Positions 11,737-20,761 of a stretch of DNA of 64,000 nucleotides are shown here, one piece after another. The DNA lies in contig CANUEZ040000167.1 of the NCBI GenBank assembly GCA_948099385.1, forward strand, positions 1,260,001 through 1,324,000, in the 5' to 3' direction. The notes under the pieces are model-generated. The model was not told where the DNA came from and made no database searches. It was given only the letters and a program-made list of their open reading frames with translations. Numbering within the stretch: the stretch's first letter is position 1; each line of letters opens with the position of its first letter. Source of the DNA: Fasciola hepatica. Lineage: Eukaryota; Platyhelminthes; Trematoda; Plagiorchiida; Fasciolidae. The position numbers and the translations under genes were made by a program.

Positions 11737-12557
11737 GATCGGTTTTCGGTCGGTTTGTTTAGTAGCCATTTTACACAGATGAACAGTGAATCGATACGAA
11801 GGAAATTGACAACCGGAGTAATATGCAATGCTTGGTTGGCGTTTTTATTTAAATATATTGCATTACTTTATCGAAGTGTCCCGAAAACCTCAGTATAGAT
11901 CGCTCTATTTTATTCCCTCCAAATGAGTGAAATAAGGACAGTTAATCGGAAAATAGTAAATTAGGAAATAGAAATGAGCGTCGTAATACGTAATTTGGGT
12001 GGTTGAAAGAAATTAATGAAGCATATCACGTATTTCGGACGATTCGCAAAAAACGCTCGAAAACCAGCCAGAAACCGCTCCGAAACCGATCGGTTTTTAC
12101 TGTTACGCCGATCGGTTTTCGAGCGGTTTCTGAGTGATCTGCGACCGATTTTTCGACGGTTGCTGGCCGGTTTTCGAGCGGCTTTTGCGAATCGTTTGAA
12201 ATACGTGATATGCCTCGTTAATTTCTTTCACTAACTCAACTTACGTATCACGATGCTCATTTCTATCTCCTAATTTATGATTTTTCAAAAACTGCCTTTA
12301 TTTTACCCATTTCGAGGGAATAAAAGAGAGCAATCCATACCGAGGATTTCAGGACATTTCGCTGAATTAAGCCAATACATTTGAGTTAAACGCCAACCAA
12401 GCATGGCAGATTACTTAGGTCGTCAATTTCCTTCGTACTGTTTCATTGTTCATCCGTAAATTGGCTACTGAACAAACCGACCGAAAACCGATCGGCGTAA
12501 CAGTAAAAACCGATCGAAAACCGGTCGGTTTCGGAGCGGTTTTGAACCGATTTTCGC
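11737..12557. repeat. Foldback (long inverted repeat) element with CGATCGG-rich ends
   Basis: The sequence from 11737 pairs with the reverse complement of the sequence ending at 12493; the symmetry centre is near 12116 and the arms are about 370 bp with almost no spacer. Matches include GATCGGTTTTCGGTCGGTTTG at 11737 against its complement at 12493, and AGCATATCACGTATTTC-type sequence on both sides of the centre. The centre (12040-12195) and the right end (12466-12557) are made of degenerate units built on ACCGATCGGTTTTCGAGCGG. CGATCGGTTTTTACTGTTACG at 12088 recurs inverted at about 12490-12516. No transposase is visible. Best explained as two head-to-head copies of a non-autonomous MITE-like unit. 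Confidence 0.75.
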
Positions 12558-12592
12558 TACAAGGGACAATGCAGAAACACAATCCCACGGCA

Positions 12593-13055
12593 CTATTGCT
12601 GTGGGTTTAAGCGAACATCTGCAGTCACGCAATAGAACTGTATCAAATTAATAGTTCACTTACATTCCAGAAAGCAAAGAACTGCTAAGTCTGCAACGGA
12701 AAAATCATCGCCCACTAGAAACGTGGCATGTGCTAGGGACTTCTCCAACTGTTCCATAGCCCAGGAGCGCTTCTTAGAATTCATCAAATAGGCCGGCACA
12801 AATCGAACCCAGTTGAGGACCTGAACATAATATAATCACATCTGCATTACAACTTACGTGAATCGATGGAGTCCCATTGGTCTTTGGGATGATGCTTAAT
12901 AGTCAAATAAATATGTATGGTGTTAGATCAATACAAACCTTAGCAGGACTTCGCTCGGAATGTCAACCGAATTTTTTTTCAGGTTATTATAAATCCATTC
13001 GATAGCTGCAAAGGAAGATATAGCTGAAAAGTACCCACGCACCGCTTTCCATCAT
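12593..13055 (-). CDS. Five-exon gene with GST C-terminal-like domain and mini-introns
   Basis: Coding exons on the minus strand: 13043-13055, 12939-13005, 12858-12894, 12664-12820, 12593-12618. Introns are 37, 44, 37 and 45 bp and all are GT...AG; two donors are GTAAGT, and the acceptor at 13006 follows a TATCTTCCTTTGCAG tract. The join gives exactly 100 codons (99 aa plus TAG) with no internal stop. The product starts MMESAIEWIYNNLKKN and its fourth exon ends ATFLVGDDFSVADLAVLCFL. FLVG followed by SxAD is the helix-6 N-cap signature of GST C-terminal-like domains, as found in cytosolic GSTs and in the GST-like modules of eEF1-gamma and tRNA-synthetase-complex proteins (AIMP2, AIMP3, EPRS, MARS); I cannot choose among these. 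An in-frame TAA directly precedes the first ATG. The last exon is the weakest part: the protein ends early for this fold, and the foldback lies about 35 bp past the stop, so this may be a truncated gene or the true 3' exons may lie beyond. Confidence 0.6.
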
Positions 13056-13115
13056 TTACAAAGACGACCACTACAACGTCACCAACTACCCGCACAATGA
13101 CACCTTGTGAAGGTT

Positions 13116-13147
13116 GTTCAGTTCAGTTCAGTTCAGTTCAGTTCAGT
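13116..13147. repeat. (GTTCA)n short tandem run: 3' tail of LINE A
   Basis: About six units of GTTCA run from 13116 to 13147, directly before TTTGCACAGGAC. On the coding strand of the LINE this is GTCCTGTGCAAAC followed by (TGAAC)n, the same end seen at 31742-31761 in the other orientation. It marks the 3' end of element A. Confidence 0.85.
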
Positions 13148-13329
13148 TTGCACAGGACTTGGTGTGGCTAGAGCCAATCGTGTGTCCAGATAGTTGTGTT
13201 GTTGGCGCGTTTCCGTAGCTCCCAACACTGCGTGATTTCCTTTTTCTGAAAGGCAGAAATTTTGTGCAGTATCAGCCCTGGCAGAGTAAGGTGGAAACAA
13301 TAAGTTAATTGCCTCTGACCCTAAAAGCT

Positions 13330-15995
13330 CCTTAGCATAACTCGGGACATACTGCCACCGAACATAGGTCTTCTGCTTCCTTAAAAGCCTTCGCGGCTGT
13401 GGTATTTATGACCTCTTCCGGGAGCTTATTCCAGTAGGGTACCACTCTATTTGAGAAGTACTTCGTCCTAATTTGGAGCCTCGAATGTTTCCTTTGTAAT
13501 CTAAGGCTATGCCCCCTTGTGCCTCTCTCAGTGATCAGCGAAAAAAGGTATTCTCGACTTATTCCTGACAGTCCTTACATTACATTGAAGGTTTCTATCA
13601 AATCCCCACGAATCCGCCGTCTTTCCGCCGAGAAAAAGGTCTAGGGCACGGAGACGCTCTGTTAAACCCCCTTTGCCCAGCCACAAATCTAGTGGCTAGC
13701 CCTTGCACTTTCTCCAGACAGTCGATATGTTTCTGGTAGTACGGTGCCCAGGCCTGCACGCAGTACTCCATATGCGGCCTAACTATGGCCTGATATATCG
13801 GAACACGACATAATGGATCTAACTCGAAAGAGTTCTCTCCTGGCCGTATTGGCTGCTGAGGTGCACTGCTTTGACGGCCTAAAGCTGTTGTCCATTATAA
13901 CGCCCAAGTCTTTGACCTGCGAGACCACTTGCAACGAACCCACACCATTCTCACTAGCCCCTGTATTTGTGGTCAAGCATTGACACTTGGTGAGGTTTTT
14001 AGTGGAAGGTCCCATTTCCGTGCCCAGTTTTGTACTGCTAACACGACAAGTTCTATATCTACTCCAGCTATCTTGACGTCATCGGCAAACATAAAGGTGG
14101 GGTTTGTAGGCCCACGTGCTAGGTCGTTGATGAAGATGAGGAAGAGCAGAGGGCCGAGCACCGAGCCCTGTGGCACCCCACTTGTCACACCTTCCGGTTT
14201 TGAAACATGGCTCCCCACCTTAACACTAAAGGTTCGCCCTGCTAAGAAACTACTTATCCATTGTCTTGCCTTTCCAACAATTCCCATGGACTGCAGTTTG
14301 ACGTCCAGAAATCTGTGGTTCACAGAATCAAACGCCTTGCTGAAGTCCAAGTAACAGACCGCAATCGATTGCCCTTCGTCCAGACGCTTGGTTATCTCAT
14401 CGAGGAACAGCAGGAGATTCGTCAGACAGGATCGCCCTGCCACAAACTCATGCTGAGCATTTGATATGAGGTTGCGTTGAACCAAATGCCTAGAGATCTG
14501 CTTCCTGACTATTCGCTCCAGGCACTTACACAGTACTGAAGTCAAGCTAACCGGCCGGTAATTTTCCGCCTTTTGCCGGGGTCCACCCTTGTAAATGCCT
14601 ACCACTGTTGCTCTCCTCCAGTCTCCCGGCACAATTCCCTCTCTAAGTGACGTTTCATACAGCTTCGTCACCGGAGCCTTCAGGACCTCGGCCAGAGGCT
14701 GAACGATTGCTGGATGAATCCCGTCTGGACCTGCTGCTTTGTTTCTATTCAAAGTTTGCAACTCCGCGTACACTTCTTCTCCTACAGTAAGTTCGGGTAT
14801 TGGAGGCGCCTGTGGACCCTCCATTCTTTCCTCCAAACTATTTTCTGGTCGATATATGCTCTTGAAGAATGCCAAGAGCATGTCAGCCTTGTCTTCGTCG
14901 TTTAGAGCTAGTCGTCCCAGTGCTCCTTCCAAAGTTGCTACGCTCTCTCTCATACGTTTACGAGATTGCACGTAGGCGTAGAATCACTTTGGGTTTGTGC
15001 GGACCCGACACAGCTAACCGACGCTCGAAGGCATATTTATCCACTCTTTGGATCTCTTGAGCTCTGTTCCTAGCCATCTTTTGGCTATTCCATGCCCCCT
15101 GAGTTCTGTACAGCTTGTACGCCGCCCATCGTTGCCTACGAATAACTATGGCCTTGCGGACCTTTGACTTCCACCATGGGGGTAGATTTCTACTGCTTGC
15201 CACCATCAGGGGTGCGAACGCATCTGTAAGTTCGAGTAGCCCCATCTTGATGGTCTCCCAACGTTCCTCTACGGAGGCATTTGTGTGTCTCGGTGTCCAT
15301 TGAATTTCCTCCGCCGCCTTCTTCAGTTCACCTATGTTGATTCTCCCATAGCGCCGACGTAACACGATTTCCTTCGGCGCCTTGCTTAGTCTTAGTGTGA
15401 CCCTTAGGACCACATGATCACTTTTTCCAGGTGGCTCTTCCCACTTAATTTCCTTAACGTCCTGATGGTGCCGCGTTATGATTAAGTCAAGGAGAGACGG
15501 GTGCTGTCCACCTCTGTGTCTCGTGGCCTGTGTCACATGCTTCGTAAGTGCTTGTAACTGGACCCACTGCAGAAACTTGTCGCACGTTGATCCACTCGGG
15601 GCGATCCCGCTTTCCCAGTTAATTTCGGGTAGTTTGAGATCCCCTAATAAGATGAACTCCTTTGTCTGTGCCAGCACCGCATCCAGCATTTGCAAGAGCT
15701 CAACATCTTCCTCATCTGTGGCTAGCGGTGCCCTGTAGATACAGATAATGCATACTGTACGCCCCTCGGTCCTAATAAAGCAGGATCTGACCTGTACATT
15801 ACCGGAGACTAAGTTGAACGAGGCCTCCCAATGGCCTATGTCGGCCCGTATTAGAAGTGCCACTCCGACCCCCTGCCTTCCATCTGTTCTATCCTGTCTG
15901 TAGGCAGCGTATCCCTGGAAGCGCATGTCAGCATATGGCTTTATCCAAGTTTCCGTCAACGCAACGACATCAGACTCTGCGATCCTAGCCGTCAA
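13330..15995 (-). pseudogene. LINE A ORF2: endonuclease plus reverse transcriptase, frameshifted
   Basis: ORF2 would nick target DNA and reverse-transcribe the element RNA in the nucleus. The endonuclease (14958-15995, 345 codons) shows VVALTETWIKP (catalytic Glu), CIYRAP, LLGDLKLPEINW (GDLKLP in place of GDFNLP), SLLDLIITRH and KSDHVVL. The RT (13973-14971) has [60 protein letters not shown] and [10 protein letters not shown] (FADD codons at 14078-14089). The thumb follows at 13779-14015 ([15 protein letters not shown]). Two single-base frameshifts break it: one between endonuclease and RT near 14960-14985, one just after WDLPL near 14005. A stop near 13779 and further breaks precede a C-terminal RVVPYWNKLPEEV block. 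Both frameshifts recur at the same places in copy A'. Confidence 0.9.
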
Positions 15996-16089
15996 CTCTT
16001 TCCTCTTTTTTCCGGGAGACTACAGGTGTTGGTGTACCATATTGACGGTTCCCTGGTCCTCGTTACTGACTTCATTGCTAATTTTACGG

Positions 16090-16733
16090 CTAGGGTACCT
16101 TCGGGTGAAATCTCCGAGTTGATGCCCCGTTTTTTGCCTCTAAAGATTTCGGCGGTGCAGCATCTTGCATATCGAGTGAGACTCTGAGTGTCGTGGCTTT
16201 TTCTTTTCCACCCGTTGACCCGGTGTCAGGCTCGACATGCACAAAGGACGTTACCCCCCTTTGAGTCGCCGTACCGATGGCCCGGGATGGTCTTGCGACC
16301 ACCTCAGCCCAACTAGTTTCCTCGGCATTTTCCTCTGATACCTCCAACTTCGCTGGTTGCACCAGAGGGGACTTTTTGGGAGTCTCCTTTAGAATCGGGC
16401 CGGCTGGCTGCACGTTCTCAACACCAACCGGACTGAATGCCCTGTGAGTCCCCTTCTTTTGGTCTTTCGAACTTCCCGATCTTTGGCTTTTTGTCTACCG
16501 GAGCCTGAAACCACCTTTGGTACCTGGATTACTCCTTGGGCCTTAGGTGTTGACTTCCCAAGAGGAGTCGTTTCCAGTTTCGCAATATGTAGCTTCGGCC
16601 TCTTAAGACCAGGTGTGCCCGTTCTCAGCGAGACTATGGCATTAGCCGGTTTGACAAATGCTGGGCTGGCAGGTGTAACCCTAACCATTCCCTGCGTGTT
16701 GCCCTCAGCTGCTCCCGACCTGGAAAGCAGCAT
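16090..16733 (-). pseudogene. LINE A ORF1 remnant (basic, Ser/Pro/Lys-rich)
   Basis: Two overlapping minus frames, 16389-16733 and 16090-16413, read as low-complexity basic sequence rich in Ser, Thr, Pro, Lys and Arg, ending just upstream of the ORF2 endonuclease. Position directly 5' of ORF2 and composition fit the C-terminal, RNA-binding part of a LINE ORF1 protein. No zinc finger or RRM is visible in what remains, so the N-terminal part is missing. One frame change separates the two pieces. Confidence 0.55.
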
Positions 16734-17081
16734 ATCCCTCCACTAGACACTGTGGAATACAACTACCAGGGGTCGTGGTGGCGCTGGTTGTGCTCCACGC
16801 CATATCAGTTTGCACAGAACATGTAATGGCCATGGCCAATTGAGCTTCCAGAATTCCTTCGACGGTATGCACGCCAGTTATGCACCCACCACTGACAAGT
16901 GTATTTCGTCGAATCCCTGCTAAAAATGAGAGGGAAACGGAAACCCTCATAGCACATCAACTGGGAGAGACATTATGCTTCGTGAGCATTCACTGAGACA
17001 GTATGCATTGATCGAAAACGTCGATTAAAACATACCCCCGAAGGACGGCAGAACTCCCCGTCATCGATCCAGTTAACATAT

Positions 17082-20005
17082 TCAAAGCTCACCACAAGGA
17101 AGTATCTCGTACCACTTGCGATCTAGGGCAAATTTGAGGGACTGGACTGTCGGCAGATCTACCATTTCACCAGGCAGACCGTTCCAACTGTTCACAACCC
17201 TATTGCTGCGGAAGTGCGATCTAGCCATCAACCTAGGTCGGGCTTTTATCAGCTTTTTTTCGTGTCCCCTTGTTCTGGAGTCTACGGCGACTTGGAATAG
17301 ACTAGCTGGTCTAAGGCCAGAAAAGCCCTTCATTACCTTGAACGTTTCTATGAGATCCCCTCGACGTCTCCTCCTTTCCAACGGGAAAAGATTCAGGTCA
17401 CAGAGCCTCTGCTCATAAGTCATACCCCTCTGCCCTTCAACCATTCGCGGGGCGAGACGTTGGACTTTCTCGAGGCAGGCGGCGTCCTTTTTGTAGAAGG
17501 GTGACCAAGCCTGCACGCTACCTTCTAAGTGAGGTCGTACTATAGCCATGTAAATAGGTACGAATACCTCCGGCTTCCGGCAAGACAAAGCTGATCGCAG
17601 TCTAAAGAGCTCCCCACGAGCCTTATGTGCAGCAGCATTGCATTGCTCCGACCATTTGAAGTCACTGTTCATGATGACCCCCAGGTCCTTAACCCTACTG
17701 ACCGCCTCTACGGTGAACAGCCCTTGATCATGAGCGACAGTTAGGCTCTCTGTTGCCCTTGACAACAAATGGCTTTTTTAAGCGTTTAGAGGTAAGTCCC
17801 ATTTGTATGCCCTGTTCAGGACGGTACCTATTTCCCTGCCCAAGTCCGCCCTACCCTTAGATCCAACAATCTTCACATCATCCGCAAAAATAAAGCTGGG
17901 CGATTGAAGAGTGGATGCTAGGTCATTAATAAATAACAAGAATAAGACCGGGCCTAGGACGGATCCCTGAGGTACACCACTGGTGACGTTCACCAAACTG
18001 GAGCACCTGTCCCCCACTTTGACGTAAAGCGTCCTCTGGAAGAGGAAGTCCTCCAGCCACCTATATACTGGCCCATCTATCCTGAAAGTCTCCATCTTGC
18101 GTAGCAAAAGACGATGATTAACGGAGTCGAACGCCTTGCTAAAGTCCAGGTAGCATACCTCAACTTCCTTACCTTCGTCCAGTCGTCGAGTTACTTCATC
18201 TAAGAAGCACAAGAGATTGGTGAGGCAAGATCTATTTTTCAGGAATCCATGCTGCGCCGGGCTTAGCATGGAGTGCTCCAGTAAGTGCTGGCAGATATGG
18301 GCACGGATGATCTTCTCGAGGACTTTACAGAGAATGCTAGTTAGGCTTACCGGCCTGTAGTTCTGCACATCCGACTTGGGCCCACTCTTATGTATTGCCA
18401 CGACTGCCGCGACTTTCCAGTCCTGAGGCAGCTTACCCTGGTCCAACGTGGATCTGTACAGTCTGCATACCGATGGAGCTATGATATCCGCCAACGGCTT
18501 GATGATAGCTGGATGAATGCCATCTGGGCCCGCTGACTTGTGGCTGTTTAACTCCTGTAGGTACCTACGCACTCCTCTGAGAGATCTAGCTCGTTTAGCT
18601 GAGGAGGATGCACCAGGGCCAGATCTACTCGTACCCCACTATCCATTCTATGTACACTGCCAAAGTATTCCCCCAGGGCGTCTGCTTTACCCTGGTCATC
18701 AGTGACAATACCATAGTCTCTAGTGGATAGCGAACCTACGGCATTTCTTGCTGAGCCTTTAGATTGTACATAGCTGTAGAACTTCTTCGGCTGTTGTCTT
18801 ACAGACTGGGCCAATTTGAGCTCAAATTCCCTCTTAGAAGTTCTCAAAAGGCTCACAGTCTCGTTTCTCAGCTTCGTATAGCGGTTCCAGGCTAGCTGAC
18901 TGCCGGAAGCTTTGTACTGGTTCCAAGAGCGGTTTCTACGTCTGATGGCCTTGGCTATTGCAGCCTTCCACCACATGGGTTTGCCCTCCCCACTCCTTCG
19001 TTTCAAGGGTGCGAACTCTTCCTGTAGGGCAGTCAGGGATCACTTTATGGCCTGCCAGCGCTCCTCCACAGTAGCCTCCTCTGGCGCGTCCCAGGTCAAA
19101 CCCATCGCCCTATTACGAAGCCTATCTATGTCCATACTACCGAAATTCCTAATCAGCGTTGAGGGTACCTTCGGTTGCCGCATGCATAGAACTATTTTGA
19201 CACACACGTGGTCACTCTTTCCCAGCGGTGCACAATAATGCAGTCCAGCCACATCGTTGGGGAAGTTCGTTATAGCTAGATCCAGCAAGGATGGAACGCA
19301 TCCAGTCCTATATCTGGTATTCTCCCTAATATGCTGATGCAACGCATTATCATGCAGTCATTCTAAGTAGGTTTGCTCCTCCGATCCCGGCACGCAGACC
19401 CCAGCCACCCAGTCGATGTGCGGAAGATTGAAGTCACCCACTATGAGGGTCTTTTGTGCGTCCTTATTTAGTTCAGTCAAAGTCCGCAGAAAACAAACGT
19501 CCTCTTCGTGGTTTGTGCTTGGTGCCCTGTAGACACAGACGACGTTAACCCTTCTGTCTGGAAGGATGATCGTAACGGCGCATAGCTGGATATTGCGAGT
19601 GCACATCTTGGTCTGGGACTCAAGGTGGTTTGCACCTGACCAAACGAGGATGGCTACTCCACCACCAAGGCGATCTTGTTCCCGATCCTGCCTGTAGACT
19701 GCAAAACTGTTACTTATTAGGCCTGGCACATGGTCTTCTTCAGAAAGCTACGTTTCCATGATGGCAACTATTGATGCTTTCTGTTCGTCAGCGGTTTTGG
19801 CAAGTTCCGCCCATTTGTTTCTAATACTACACGCGTTAGTATAAAACACCACTGCGTTTGCTCCGTCGCCTAGGTGTCTTTTGTTATTCATTCCTGACTG
19901 TTTCTCAGGCGCAACGCCTGAGATGATGACCCGTTCTTTGCTTCGGATGACCCCACTGGGGTGCATGAAGCCGGCTGATGGTCCAGAATTTCCGACGACT
20001 CCCAA
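17082..20005 (-). pseudogene. LINE B ORF2: endonuclease plus reverse transcriptase, nonsense-mutated
   Basis: The endonuclease has FYTNACSIRNKW (Asn), IVAIMET followed by a stop (Glu), VCVYRAP, LIVGDFNLPHIDW, SLLDLAITN and GKSDHVCV. The RT (17778-18572) has [50 protein letters not shown] and SFIFADDVKIVG (FADD codons 17877-17888). The C-terminus, 17082-17768, ends NSWNGLPGEMVDLPTVQSLK and ILPCGEL. The frame is interrupted by four in-frame stops, TAG at 19748, TGA at 19358, TGA at 19040 and TAA at 17778, and by one frameshift near 18560. In the first (MET*LSEED) a conserved Trp codon is the expected parent. Apart from these five lesions the protein reads almost continuously. Confidence 0.9.
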
Positions 20006-20439
20006 TCCATCTCTATGGGAGTGGCCACAACATCCAGACTGGCAGGGGTCGCGCCGTCATCTATCTTCGGACAGTACTGCCAATTCTCGTCTTCCAGCGC
20101 ATCTTCAATTACAACTATTAGCGACCCCGCACGTGGCTTCTTTACTATTGTTGGGGTCGGGGCCTGAGAGCCGAGTACGGCATTCCGCTGAACTTTTGGG
20201 TCTCTCACCAGCGCCCCGACTGGTCGAGCAAGGTTACCTCCCGGGGCTAGACCACCAGGCTTTACCCTATGCTCGTCCGGCACAATCTGGTATCTGCCCT
20301 TGGTAATCTGAGCTACTACCGCTGCCCTCGCCAGTAGTCTATCCCGGGTAGCCTCATCAGCGAACTCCACCAGTACTGGTCTCGCACGAATTTCGCCCTT
20401 GTTCCCTAGTGGTGACTTCCATGTCCCCACTCTGTGCAC
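19888..20439 (-). pseudogene. LINE B ORF1 C-terminal part
   Basis: The 183-codon minus frame begins in a region resembling the RRM-like or esterase-distal part of CR1 ORF1: RPVLVEFADEATRDRLLARA, then YQIVPDEHRVK, followed by a Pro/Ser/acidic tail. It overlaps the start of ORF2 by about 118 bp in another frame. The N-terminal half continues to about 20567 (KARRDIDRRRVCDIL) and is then lost at the junction with copy A'. It probably encoded a nucleic-acid-binding ORF1 protein. Confidence 0.6.
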
Positions 20440-20761
20440 CCTTCTTAGAGTAGGGGGGAACGGAACACCTGCGAGTCGCAGTATGTCGCAGACCCTCCTC
20501 CTGTCAATGTCTCTCCTGGCCTTCGATTTCCTTAAAACGGGTTCTTCCTGGTTAAGGATCAGAAGCCTGTGGCTTCAGTTTGCACAGGACTTGGTGTGGC
20601 TAGAGCCAATCGTGTGTCCAGATAGTTGTGTTGTTGGCGCGTTTCCGTAGCTCCCAACACTGCGTGATTTTCTTTTTCTGAAAAGCAGAAACTTTGTACA
20701 GTATCAGCCCTGGCAGAGTAAGGTGGAAACAATAAGTTAATTGCCTCTGACACTAAAAGCT

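Larger units (their letters stand above)
13116..16797 (-). mobile_element. CR1-like LINE, copy A
   Basis: The minus-strand order is ORF1 (about 16733-16090), ORF2 endonuclease (15995-14958), RT (14971-13973), RT thumb and C-terminus (14015 to about 13330), 3' untranslated region and the (TGAAC)n tail at 13147-13116. Its 5' side abuts the 3' tail of the next LINE (B) near 16797. From 13560 on it belongs to a near-identical duplicated block (partner 20992-24588). Confidence 0.9.
16798..20567 (-). mobile_element. CR1-like LINE, copy B
   Basis: The 3' end lies at 16798, where TTTGCACAGAACATGTAATGG resembles the tail block of element A, but without a TGAAC run. ORF2 runs 20005-17082, ORF1 20439-19888. 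The 5' end is cut at about 20567, where the tail of the second A copy begins. B differs clearly from A in protein sequence but shares the same organisation and the FADD-type RT. Confidence 0.9.

Noticed and set aside
13929..14354. Open 141-codon frame on the plus strand (also at 21361-21786)
   Set aside because: It lies antisense to the LINE A reverse transcriptase; no domain, and explained by the complementary strand of a conserved coding region.
16705..16950. 81-codon minus frame at the A/B junction (also 24137-24382)
   Set aside because: It runs from the 3' untranslated tail of B into the 5' part of A, so it is a chance frame across a junction.
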